DNA of 64,000 nt, from contig NZ_JAVIWQ010000002.1 in NCBI RefSeq assembly GCF_034313965.1, positions 3,472,001 through 3,536,000 on the forward strand. Reading direction: 5' to 3'. The notes below the pieces were generated by a model. It had not been told where the DNA came from. It did not search any database and saw only the letters and a list, made by a program, of their open reading frames with translations. How positions within the stretch are numbered: position 1 is the stretch's first letter; each line of letters opens with the position of its first letter. Source of the stretch: Herbaspirillum sp. RTI4 (lineage in GTDB: Bacteria; Pseudomonadota; Gammaproteobacteria; Burkholderiales; Burkholderiaceae_D). A program made the translations under genes and the position numbers. Of the stretch, positions 46,973 to 54,529 are shown one piece after another.

Positions 46973-47932
46973 TCAGTTCGGATACCAGCAGCGGGCCAGA
47001 TGGCCGGATGCCACTTCGGTCAATGCGGGCATCTGCTCACGGCAGATATCGTCCGCTTTGGCGCAACGCGCAGCAAAGCGGCAACCGGCACCGGCCATGC
47101 CGGGCGGTGGTACCGAACCGGGAATCGCTGTCAGTCGCTGGCCCGGCGTGGCATCGAGCGCTGGCCTGGCGCGCATCAGCGCCTGCGTGTAGGGATGCGC
47201 CGGTGCGTCGAATAAATCGCGCACGCTGCTTTGCTCCACTACCTGTCCCGCATACATCACGATCACCCGTTCGCACATTTCAGCCACCACACCGAGATCA
47301 TGCGTAATCATCAATATCGACGTGCCCTGCTCCTGCTTGAGTTGCCGCATCAGGTCCAGAATCTGGGCCTGTATCGTGACATCGAGCGCCGTGGTCGGCT
47401 CGTCGCAAATCAGAATGCCGGGATCGCACAGCAAGGCCATGGCAATCATCACGCGCTGACGCATGCCGCCAGAGAGGCTATGCGGATACTCATTGACCAG
47501 TTGCTCCGCACGCGACAAGCCGACCCGCTGCAACATTGCAATGACTTTACTATCCCTCTCGCTGCGCGAAAGCGCGGTATGCATGCGCAGCATCTCGCCC
47601 AGTTGCGCGCCGATTTTTTGCAGCGGATTGAGCGAAGTCATCGGCTCCTGAAAAATCATGGCGATCTGCTTGCCGCGAATGGCGCGCAGATCGGCGTCAT
47701 CCACCGTCAGCAAGTCGCGTCCCTGATAGGTAACGGAGCCGCTCAGCCTGACCTTGCTGGCCAGCGGAAACAGCCGCAGTATCGACAGAGCAGTGACGCT
47801 CTTGCCGCAACCCGATTCGCCGAGCAAGCCCACGGTTTCATTGGCCCCGACGGTGAACGACACCTCGTCCACCGGCGCAATACTTTTGCCGTGGCTGATA
47901 AATTCGACTTTGAGATGTTTGACTTCCAGCAT
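46973..47932 (-). CDS. Peptide ABC transporter ATP-binding protein, DppD-type
   Basis: 319 residues. Walker A 'GESGCGKSVTALSILRLF', signature 'LSGGMRQRVMIAMAL', Walker B 'ILICDEPTTALDVTIQAQILD', and the Oligo_HPY tail 'PAHPYTQALMRARPALDATPGQ'. Together with DppF it drives dipeptide-type import. 12 bp precede dppF. Confidence 0.92.
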   Translation of the reverse strand: MLEVKHLKVEFISHGKSIAPVDEVSFTVGANETVGLLGESGCGKSVTALSILRLFPLASKVRLSGSVTYQGRDLLTVDDADLRAIRGKQIAMIFQEPMTSLNPLQKIGAQLGEMLRMHTALSRSERDSKVIAMLQRVGLSRAEQLVNEYPHSLSGGMRQRVMIAMALLCDPGILICDEPTTALDVTIQAQILDLMRQLKQEQGTSILMITHDLGVVAEMCERVIVMYAGQVVEQSSVRDLFDAPAHPYTQALMRARPALDATPGQRLTAIPGSVPPPGMAGAGCRFAARCAKADDICREQMPALTEVASGHLARCWYPN

Positions 47933-47987
47933 GCTTTACCTTTTTCCTGCTTGTCGGCAGGACGTTTTTAACAGCGCCGTTTCAGGC

Positions 47988-48896
47988 TCAGCGTTTCAGT
48001 TTCGGATCGAACACTTCGCGGATGCCATCGCCGAAAAAATTGAATCCCAGCACCACCGCAAAAATCGCCATCCCTGGCCACAAGGCCAGCATAGGATTGG
48101 AATTGAGATAGGCCTGTGCGGTGTGCAGCATCGATCCCCAGCTCGGGTCTTCCGGCCGTGCGCCCAGCCCCAGATAGGACAAGCCGGCTTCGGCAATGAT
48201 GGCGGAACCCATTGCCAGCGTGGCCTGAATCACCAGTGGTGCCATCGCATTCGGCAGCACATAGCGCCACATGATGCGCAGATGACCGGCACCAACCGAA
48301 CGTGCCGCCATCACGTAATCGAGATTGCGGATGGTCATCGCCTGCCCGCGTGCCAGTCGGACGAAGGCCGGTGTAAAGCCAATCCCGACCGCTACCATGG
48401 CGTTGTAAAACCCGCCACCCAGCGCGGCCGACAAAGCCAGTGCCAGAATCAGTGAGGGAAAGGCTTGCAAGGCATCGACGATGCGCATCACGATCCACTC
48501 ATCCCAGACGCCACGAAAATAACCGCTGGCAATGCCTATCGGTACGCCGATCCCAAACGCCAGACCGACCGCGATCAATGCAGCTTGCAGCGAAATACGC
48601 GCACCGAAAATCATGCGCGAAAAAATATCGCGACCGAGGTCGTCCACGCCCAGCCAGTGCGCGCTGCTGGGGCCGGCCAGAATGTTGCTGTAGTCCTGAT
48701 CGAAAATCGGATCGTAAGGTGCCAATACCGGTGCCAGCAAGGCCACCAGTACCAACAGCAAGATGATGAGCGCCCCCACCAAGGCAAAGCGATTGGCCGC
48801 AAAACGACGCAGGCCGAGAAGGCGCGGGCGCTGTGGCAATACGGGCGTGACGTTCAATGCAGGGGGTGGCGAAGCGGAATTCAAATCATCACTCAT
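47988..48896 (-). CDS. Peptide ABC transporter permease, DppC-type
   Basis: 302 residues with an N-terminal cytoplasmic tail rich in Pro, then six membrane helices. 'GPSSAHWLGVDDLGRDIFSRMIFGARISL' is the DppC/OppC signature and 'ARSVGAGHLRIMWRYVLPNAMAPLV' the ATPase-coupling loop. Overlaps the dppB stop by 4 bp. Confidence 0.93.
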   Translation of the reverse strand: MSDDLNSASPPPALNVTPVLPQRPRLLGLRRFAANRFALVGALIILLLVLVALLAPVLAPYDPIFDQDYSNILAGPSSAHWLGVDDLGRDIFSRMIFGARISLQAALIAVGLAFGIGVPIGIASGYFRGVWDEWIVMRIVDALQAFPSLILALALSAALGGGFYNAMVAVGIGFTPAFVRLARGQAMTIRNLDYVMAARSVGAGHLRIMWRYVLPNAMAPLVIQATLAMGSAIIAEAGLSYLGLGARPEDPSWGSMLHTAQAYLNSNPMLALWPGMAIFAVVLGFNFFGDGIREVFDPKLKR

Positions 48897-49840
48897 GAGC
48901 GCTCTCCGGCAATGCGCGGATCGATCACGCCATACAATAATTCCACCGCCAGGTTGACGATCACCACCATCAGCGCCGCCGCCAGCACACCGGCTTGCAC
49001 GACGATGTAATCGCGGCTGAAAATCGCATCGACAATCATCTTTCCCATGCCGGGAATGCTGAAGATACTTTCAGTAATGACCAGACCACCCAACATGCCG
49101 GACACCATCAGGCCACTCGACGTCACCACCGGAATCATGGCATTGCGCAAGGCGTGGCCGATGACGACGCCCCAATCGGTCAACCCTTTAGAAAACGCGG
49201 TGCGGATATAGTCTTCGTTCATCACTTCGAGCAAGCCGCTGCGCACCATGCGCATGAGGATTGCCGATTCGCGCAGACCGGTGGCCAGCATCGGCAGCAT
49301 CATTGCCATCAGATTGCCGCGCCAGTCTTCAAACAACGGCACATAGCCGGAAGCGGGCAGCCACTCCAGCTTGACGGCAAACAGCACGATGAACATCATG
49401 CCCAGCCAGAACGGCGGCACCGACATGCCGCATAAAGCCAGCAGCGAGCAGACATAATTGGCGATGCCACGCGGCCGCACTGCGGCCAGTATGCCGGCCG
49501 GTACCGCGATCACTACGGCAATGAGAAAACTGCCCAGCGCGAGTTCTATCGTGACGGCCAGACGCGGCAGCAAGGCATCGATGACCGGCGTGTGATCGAT
49601 GAAGGAACGCCCCAGATCGCCATGCAGCGCCGCCCATAACCAGCGGCCGTATTGCACATAGAGCGGATCGTCGAGCCCAAGTTGGGCGCGCAAAGCCAGA
49701 ATGGCGTCAGGCGTTGCCTCCTGCCCGAGAATGGCGCTGACCGGATCGCCCGGCAAAATCGCCAGCAAGGAAAAAATGACGATGCTGACTAACAGCAAAG
49801 TCGGTAACACGAGCAGGATGCTCTTGAGTAATTTAGGCAT
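48893..49840 (-). CDS. Peptide ABC transporter permease, DppB-type
   Basis: 315 residues with six membrane helices. 'ILPGDPVSAILGQEATPDAILALRAQLGLDDPLYVQYGRW' is the DppB/OppB lumenal signature, 'LEVMNEDYIRTAFSKGLTDWGVVIGHALRNAMIPVV' the coupling loop. Confidence 0.93.
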   Translation of the reverse strand: MPKLLKSILLVLPTLLLVSIVIFSLLAILPGDPVSAILGQEATPDAILALRAQLGLDDPLYVQYGRWLWAALHGDLGRSFIDHTPVIDALLPRLAVTIELALGSFLIAVVIAVPAGILAAVRPRGIANYVCSLLALCGMSVPPFWLGMMFIVLFAVKLEWLPASGYVPLFEDWRGNLMAMMLPMLATGLRESAILMRMVRSGLLEVMNEDYIRTAFSKGLTDWGVVIGHALRNAMIPVVTSSGLMVSGMLGGLVITESIFSIPGMGKMIVDAIFSRDYIVVQAGVLAAALMVVIVNLAVELLYGVIDPRIAGERS

Positions 49841-49908
49841 GCCGGTTCCGAAAGGGAATGCGTTTAGGAAAGCGCTGATTCAGCGGCTGCGCTTATGCAG
49901 CGCTTCCT

Positions 49909-51396
49909 TTACTTGGCCAGTGTTGCGGTTCGAATCACGCCATCAGGCACGAAACGGAAACCTTTTACTGCCTTCGAAATACCGAACAGCACGTTGTCGT
50001 GATTGAGGTAGATATACGGCACCTCGTGCGCCAGAATTTGCATGGCCTGATCGTAAGTGGCTTTGCGTTTGGCGACATCGCTTTCAACCCGTGCCTGCAT
50101 CATCAGGGTATCGATTTCTTTGGTGCCGAATTTGGAGTAATTCAGCGAGCCATTGGTCACAACGAAATCGTAGATGTTCTGATCGGGATCGGGACGACCG
50201 CTCCAGCCCACCATCAGCGCTTCATAGTTGCCGGTCTTGCCGGTTTCTATCTGCGTTGCCAGTTCCGCTTTTTCCAGCACCACGCTGATGCCGGCGGGAC
50301 GCAACATGCCTTGCAACATCTGCCCCACTTGCAATTCTTCCGGCGTGGTCGGCAAAATCAGATGGAAGCTGAAGCCACCCTCTTTACCCACTGACTTCAG
50401 CAAAGCTTTGGCGCGCGCCAGATCGACCTTGGGCGGCAGGTCCGACGGGCCATAAGCAAACTGGGCCTTGCTGAACGGTGAATGACTAGGCGAAACGGCA
50501 CCGTTGTAGACCACTTTGCCGATGACATTGCGGTCGATCAGGATATCGATTGCTTCCCTGACTTCCTTCTTGTCGAAAGGCGGCCGGCTGGTATTGAAAT
50601 AAAACCCGCGAAAGCCCATCGATGGTTTGTTGATCACCAGGTACTTGCCGCCGGCGGAGATATTACTCAATTCTTTATACGGAAAACGATTGGTGATATC
50701 GACCTGACCACTGCGCAGATTGTTGAAGGCGACGTTGACATCGCTCATGATCTTGTAGACGATCTGATCGGCCTTGGGCAAACCCGGTTGCCAGTAATTA
50801 GGATTTTTTTCCAGCGTCAGGCTGGATCCTTTTAAACGACCCTTGTAAATGAAAGGGCCGGTGCCGACCGGATTGTTGATGTAGTCGTCGCCGAATTTTT
50901 TAATCGCGGTGGGAGAAGACATCATGCCGGCACGGTCGGTCAGGATAGACAGAAATGGGGCAAACGGCGCGGTCAGCTCTATCTTCAGCGTGGCGTCATC
51001 GACGACGGTAGTGTGCTTGAGATATTTCAGATCGTTCTTGCGCAACGAATTTTTTTCCAGATCGCGCAGCAAATTGAATTCCACTGCCTGCGCATTGAAC
51101 GGCGTACCGTCCTGGAACTGAATGCCCTTGCGCAAATACAAGGTGTAAGTTTTTTGATCATCGGAAACCGACCAGCGCTCGGCCAGCATGGGGACGATCT
51201 TGCCGCTTTCATCGAGATCGAGCAACTTGTCGTAAATGCTCTGATAGATCATGCGCTCGGCAATCATCGACGACTGCATGGGGTCGAGCTTGTTGGGATC
51301 GTTATCGAGAGAAATATTGATCGTCATGGCCATGGCCGAGCAACTGACTCCCGCCATCAATGCGGATACGATTCGTAACGGCAAACGCTGATTCAT
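49909..51396 (-). CDS. Peptide-type ABC transporter substrate-binding protein
   Basis: 495 residues from the ATG at 51396, which has GAGG upstream. Signal peptide 'RIVSALMAGVSCSAMAM'. SBP family 5 features: 'DPNKLDPMQSSMIAERMIYQSIYDKLLDLDESGKIVPMLAERW', 'LRKGIQFQDGTPFNAQAV' and 'VGTGPFIYKG'. First gene of a dppABCDF - gamma-glutamyltransferase - gntR operon. Could bind a peptide, glutathione or a gamma-glutamyl amide. The exact ligand is not predictable. Confidence 0.92.
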   Translation of the reverse strand: MNQRLPLRIVSALMAGVSCSAMAMTINISLDNDPNKLDPMQSSMIAERMIYQSIYDKLLDLDESGKIVPMLAERWSVSDDQKTYTLYLRKGIQFQDGTPFNAQAVEFNLLRDLEKNSLRKNDLKYLKHTTVVDDATLKIELTAPFAPFLSILTDRAGMMSSPTAIKKFGDDYINNPVGTGPFIYKGRLKGSSLTLEKNPNYWQPGLPKADQIVYKIMSDVNVAFNNLRSGQVDITNRFPYKELSNISAGGKYLVINKPSMGFRGFYFNTSRPPFDKKEVREAIDILIDRNVIGKVVYNGAVSPSHSPFSKAQFAYGPSDLPPKVDLARAKALLKSVGKEGGFSFHLILPTTPEELQVGQMLQGMLRPAGISVVLEKAELATQIETGKTGNYEALMVGWSGRPDPDQNIYDFVVTNGSLNYSKFGTKEIDTLMMQARVESDVAKRKATYDQAMQILAHEVPYIYLNHDNVLFGISKAVKGFRFVPDGVIRTATLAK

Positions 51397-51465
51397 TTTA
51401 TTTTTATCCTCGGTAAGGTGAGACGGTACGGGATGGCGATCACATAATCCCTTAAGTCTGCATCG

Positions 51466-51475
51466 ATGTATACAA
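51466..51475. promoter_or_regulatory. ATGTATACAA, candidate GntR/FCD operator
   Basis: A TGTATACA palindrome (51467-51474), of the T-GTATAC-A type often bound by FCD-domain GntR regulators. It lies 70 bp before the binding-protein gene, upstream of an operon whose last gene encodes such a regulator. Confidence 0.4.
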
Positions 51476-51559
51476 CAAGGTGGATATGCATTAAGCATGC
51501 CAGGTGGATTGGGCGGCCGACTGGCGGAGGAACGGCTTGGGAATGCGCGGGGAGAGATT

Positions 51560-51603
51560 AGTACGGGAGTAGTACGGGAGTAGTACGGGAGTAGTACGGG
51601 AGT
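51560..51603. repeat. Four perfect 11-bp tandem repeats AGTACGGGAGT
   Basis: Units at 51560, 51571, 51582 and 51593 are identical. They sit between the peptide operon promoter and the downstream end of the CDI array. The stretch 51397-51643 holds nothing else apart from the candidate operator. Confidence 0.9.
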
Positions 51604-51643
51604 GATAGGGGAAAATGGAAGGTGCTGGAGCGGCAGATGGCGG

Positions 51644-51892
51644 CTATTTTAAATGCGTGTGCGCTCGAAACCGGTGCGGAGGGTGCTTCATGCAGGGGCG
51701 TTTTGGTTGGTGCGGATTTTTTATTTGATGCGGGGAAATTTTGACTTTGGAAGCTATCGCAGGGTCTTCGCTGCTGTGGCTGGTATTTTGCGTGCGACGG
51801 CGGGTGAGGGTGCTGGTGCGGGCTATGGCGGTGATTTGCGTGCCGTTGACAAGTCTTCGTGGCTTTGCACACAAACAAACTGACAGGCTCAT
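51644..51892 (-). pseudogene. Scrap of cdiA sequence after cdiI-d (remnant e)
   Basis: 82 codons starting with the same MSLSVCLCAKPRRLVN leader as module d. They are followed by 'IARTSTLT', an exact piece of the parent cdiA (its copy lies near 60380-60411), then by sequence unrelated to cdiA. The ATG overlaps the cdiI-d stop (ATGA). It has no toxin or immunity content and looks like the decayed start of a further module. Confidence 0.7.
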
Positions 51893-52143
51893 TTTTTTGT
51901 GGCGTCTTCTTCTTTGTAACTGTCTTTGGCTTTTTTATAGGCGTTATCGAAGGGCTTTAATCTCAAAGCATTCGCCTGTGAAGCATACGAACCTAGAGAT
52001 CCTATTACGAGACCGATGGTTAGGCCTAAGTACATCCCCAATCCTTTCAGAAATTGGTAAGAGAGATACATAATGAAAAGGCCACCAAACGCAAGAAAGA
52101 ATCTGAACCACGGAGAAAAATTGCCATCTTTTATGAGCTTCAT
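51826..52143. repeat. Direct repeat containing cdiI-d and its downstream junction
   Basis: Near-copy of 54215-54529, shifted by 2389 bp, including the immunity gene and ~75 bp of downstream sequence. It differs by one 3-bp insertion and a cluster of substitutions in the immunity gene. The two copies flank module d. Confidence 0.9.
51889..52143 (-). CDS. CdiI-like immunity protein d
   Basis: 84 residues, small inner-membrane protein: short soluble lead (MKLIKDGNFSPWFRF), two helices ('FFLAFGGLFIMYLSYQFLKGLG' and 'MYLGLTIGLVIGSLGSY') and a Lys-rich C-terminal tail. Starts in the stop of the toxin tail d (ATGA overlap). It differs from immunity c at about seven positions, mostly between residues 37 and 62, where specificity may lie. 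It would protect the cell from toxin d, presumably at the membrane. Intact although toxin d carries an in-frame stop. Confidence 0.7.
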   Translation of the reverse strand: MKLIKDGNFSPWFRFFLAFGGLFIMYLSYQFLKGLGMYLGLTIGLVIGSLGSYASQANALRLKPFDNAYKKAKDSYKEEDATKK

Positions 52144-52547
52144 TTTCGGATCTCAATATTAATAGTATTTTGCAAATTAATTATCGGCGTTGAATTTTTA
52201 ATAGATTCACCCAACTCAGTAAATGCAGGGCCAAGTAACGGGAATTCTTTTCCTAAAGAGTTTGTAAAGATATCCACACCCCCGCCAATCCAAGTTGCTC
52301 CCACATTAGGCCGTAAAATTTGTTCAAGTGCTCCCGCCCCAAATCCTACTACTGTCGCAGTTCCTGCCATTCCGAACTGTAGTGCGGCACCAGTCTGAGA
52401 AACTGCATTCGGCTGCGAGGCCAGATAGGTACCGTACGCTGTAGCCGCTGAGCCAAACCGCCCCGACTGCGTCGAAACCCAACTCGCCACATCAGCGGCA
52501 TTTTCTCTTCGCGATGCAATCTCACTTGGCGTTAACGGAGCGTAATT
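52140..52547 (-). pseudogene. Toxin tail d beyond the in-frame TGA
   Basis: Continues in frame from module d: after the TGA at 52548-52550 the reading frame goes on 'NYAPLTPSEIASRRENAADV' and ends in a hydrophobic domain ('GMAGTATVVGFGAGALEQIL', then RP and 'VDIFTNSLGKEFPLLGPAFT'). It has no ribosome-binding site of its own at its first GTG (52490). Toxin b reads GWN where this has G-stop-N, and both continue to 'LTP' and an R-x-EN motif. This points to a TGG to TGA nonsense mutation. The last ~93 residues are about two-thirds identical to tail c. Confidence 0.75.
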
Positions 52548-54281
52548 TCAGCCTGTTGCACATTCCGCCGTTGCGCAAGTTGCGTTTTGTGAATTATAAG
52601 GACGTGTGCTGCTTGTGGCCTTTGGCATGTCAAACACGTACTGTGGAGAATTGGCTGAAATGAAATCAGCCAACTCTTTGGAGGGCGCTTTTGGAAGACG
52701 CTCCAAGTACACAGGGCCGTCCTGTTTATCTACCGCAAACGGCGCGTTCTGCTTTTGGTTGTCGGCTAACGAAAGCGTTCCAGAACCATTGGGCAGCGGC
52801 TGACCATTGACGTAAATTTCTCGGGTGTCAGGAAGAATTTTTATGTTTCCCTTTTCATCTTTTATTCCTGCGCGTTGCAAGGCATCTTTGATCTCTTGTT
52901 CCGTATAAGGCAAGCCTTTTTTCTTTGCTTTTTCCGCTAGTTTTTTTGCATTGTCAATATCGCTCTGATGCAACTGCCGATTGTTGACATCGACCGTCAT
53001 CGCCTCCCCTACCCCCGCCATCGATCCCCCACTGGCCACTGCCCCCACCACGGAAGCAACGGTCGCGCCCAGTGCTTGTTTGACGGGTGCAGGCACGTCC
53101 ATGCCGTCGATCAGTTTGCCGATTTCCGGCATGGCGGCGGCGCTTGCTCCGGCGCCTAGTGCACCGGGAAGTCCGCCCGCTAATGCGCCCGCAGCAGCGT
53201 GGGCGGCGATGCGGTAGGCCCCGCCTTCTTTCCAGTTTTCCATGCCGACGAGGTCTTGATTGCGTTCGGCTTCTTTGAATTTATTCGTCGCGTAGTCGCC
53301 GATGAGTTTGGCGGCTTGTCCGCTGAAGGCGGCGGTGATCTGGACGTTGGCTTGCGTTTGCTCCATCAGTTGCGCGCCGTCCCAGTTTTTCTGGAGCGAT
53401 TCGCTGGTGTCTTTGTCGCTGCTGACGCCGCGTTTGAGGCTGGCGAGGGTTTGTTCGGCGGTGTTGCCGGTTTTCTTTTCCTGACCGGCGCGGTCGGTGA
53501 TGGTGATCTTTGCGCCGCTGATGCCGCTTTCGGTGGTGCTGTTTTTATTACCACCGTCGCTGCTCATGCCGGCGCTGCCGCCGGGTTGGGCGGGGTTGGT
53601 TTTGTCGCTGGCGGCGCGTTTGTCGGCGGCGCTGTGGGTGGGGCTGTCGGCGATGTCTTGATTGCCGAGTTTGGTGCTGACACTGGCGCTGAGCGAGAAG
53701 CCGCTGGCGTCGTAGCGGTCGTGGTTTTGCAGGGCGCTTTGGGTGAGCGTGCCGGTGGTGAGCTGGTTTTTATTGTTCTCGATGGCGCTCTGGCTGCTGG
53801 TGATGACGGCCCCTTTGAGGTCGGTGTTGCCGTTGACCTTGACGTTGAAGCCGCCGTCGCCTGATTGGATGCCGCTTTGTTCGGTGACGCTGAGGTAGTC
53901 GCCGTCGACTTTGGCTTTTGAAATGCTGCCGCCGGCGCTGCTCACGCCGAAGCACAACGGCGGGATGCAGACGCTCACGCCAGCACTGGCGCTGCTTTGT
54001 TTGCTGTCGAGTTGGCTGCTGTCTTGCAGGCTTTCGATGGTGAGCTCGTTTCCGGCGTCGACAAGAACGGTTTCACCTTTGACAACCGCGCCTTTGAGGG
54101 TGGTGTCGTGGCCGGAGCTGAGGCTGACTTGTTGTCCGGCATTGAGGTGGGTGACGCCGATGCAGCCGCCGCTGAAGAGGCCGGATTGGGTTTCGGTTTT
54201 GTTGTAGATCTGGCTGGCGGTGATTTGCGTGCCGTTGACAAGTCTTCGTGGCTTTGCACACAAACAAACTGACAGGCTCAT
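52548..54281 (-). CDS. Orphan cdiA 3' module d (up to in-frame TGA)
   Basis: 577 residues. Starts with a short leader overlapping the cdiI-c stop (MSLSVCLCAKPRRLVN), then copies of cdiA haemagglutinin repeats 'SQIYNKTETQSGLFSGG', and from 'HLNAGQQVSL' to 'NNRQLH' is nearly identical to the parent cdiA. After NNRQLH it is unique: 'QSDIDNAKKLAEKAKKKGLP' and 'GPVYLERLPKAPSKELADF'. Compared with cdiA, 264 codons are deleted at a GGGTG microhomology. No secretion domain, so it is a silent module or donor for recombination rather than an exported effector. Confidence 0.8.
   Translation of the reverse strand: MSLSVCLCAKPRRLVNGTQITASQIYNKTETQSGLFSGGCIGVTHLNAGQQVSLSSGHDTTLKGAVVKGETVLVDAGNELTIESLQDSSQLDSKQSSASAGVSVCIPPLCFGVSSAGGSISKAKVDGDYLSVTEQSGIQSGDGGFNVKVNGNTDLKGAVITSSQSAIENNKNQLTTGTLTQSALQNHDRYDASGFSLSASVSTKLGNQDIADSPTHSAADKRAASDKTNPAQPGGSAGMSSDGGNKNSTTESGISGAKITITDRAGQEKKTGNTAEQTLASLKRGVSSDKDTSESLQKNWDGAQLMEQTQANVQITAAFSGQAAKLIGDYATNKFKEAERNQDLVGMENWKEGGAYRIAAHAAAGALAGGLPGALGAGASAAAMPEIGKLIDGMDVPAPVKQALGATVASVVGAVASGGSMAGVGEAMTVDVNNRQLHQSDIDNAKKLAEKAKKKGLPYTEQEIKDALQRAGIKDEKGNIKILPDTREIYVNGQPLPNGSGTLSLADNQKQNAPFAVDKQDGPVYLERLPKAPSKELADFISANSPQYVFDMPKATSSTRPYNSQNATCATAECATG
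52968..54153. repeat. 1186-bp direct repeat, copy in module d
   Basis: Collinear with 57778-58963 at a constant offset of 4810 bp. I see three substitutions (54009, 54045, 54084) and no indels. Starts at the NNRQLH toxin junction and ends at the GGGTG deletion joint. Confidence 0.93.
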
Positions 54282-54529
54282 TTTTTTGTAGCGTCTTCTT
54301 TGTAACTGTCTTTGGCTTTTTTATAGGCGTTATCGAAGGGCTTGATTCTCAAAGCGTTTGCTTTTTCTGCGTATGCTCCTATAGATCCTATTACGAGACC
54401 GATGGTTAGGCCTAAGTACAGCCCCAATCCTTTCAGAAATTGGTAAGAGAGATACATAATGAAAAGACCACCAAACGCAAGAAAGAATCTGAACCACGGA
54501 GAAAAATTGCCATCTTTTATAAGTTTCAT
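54215..54529. repeat. Direct repeat containing cdiI-c and its downstream junction
   Basis: Partner of 51826-52143. The first ~75 bp are essentially identical, the immunity gene itself is diverged at a few codons. Confidence 0.9.
54278..54529 (-). CDS. CdiI-like immunity protein c
   Basis: 83 residues, paralogue of immunity d with the same two-helix layout ('FFLAFGGLFIMYLSYQFLKG', 'LYLGLTIGLVIGSIGAY'). Starts in the stop of tail c and ends in the start of module d, both as ATGA overlaps. Predicted partner of the c-type tail, which it resembles only in gene order. Confidence 0.7.
   Translation of the reverse strand: MKLIKDGNFSPWFRFFLAFGGLFIMYLSYQFLKGLGLYLGLTIGLVIGSIGAYAEKANALRIKPFDNAYKKAKDSYKEDATKK

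Noticed and set aside
53199..53864. 221-codon plus-strand frame, identical at 58009-58674
   Set aside because: Its identity simply reflects the 1186-bp repeat. It is antisense to cdiA coding sequence.
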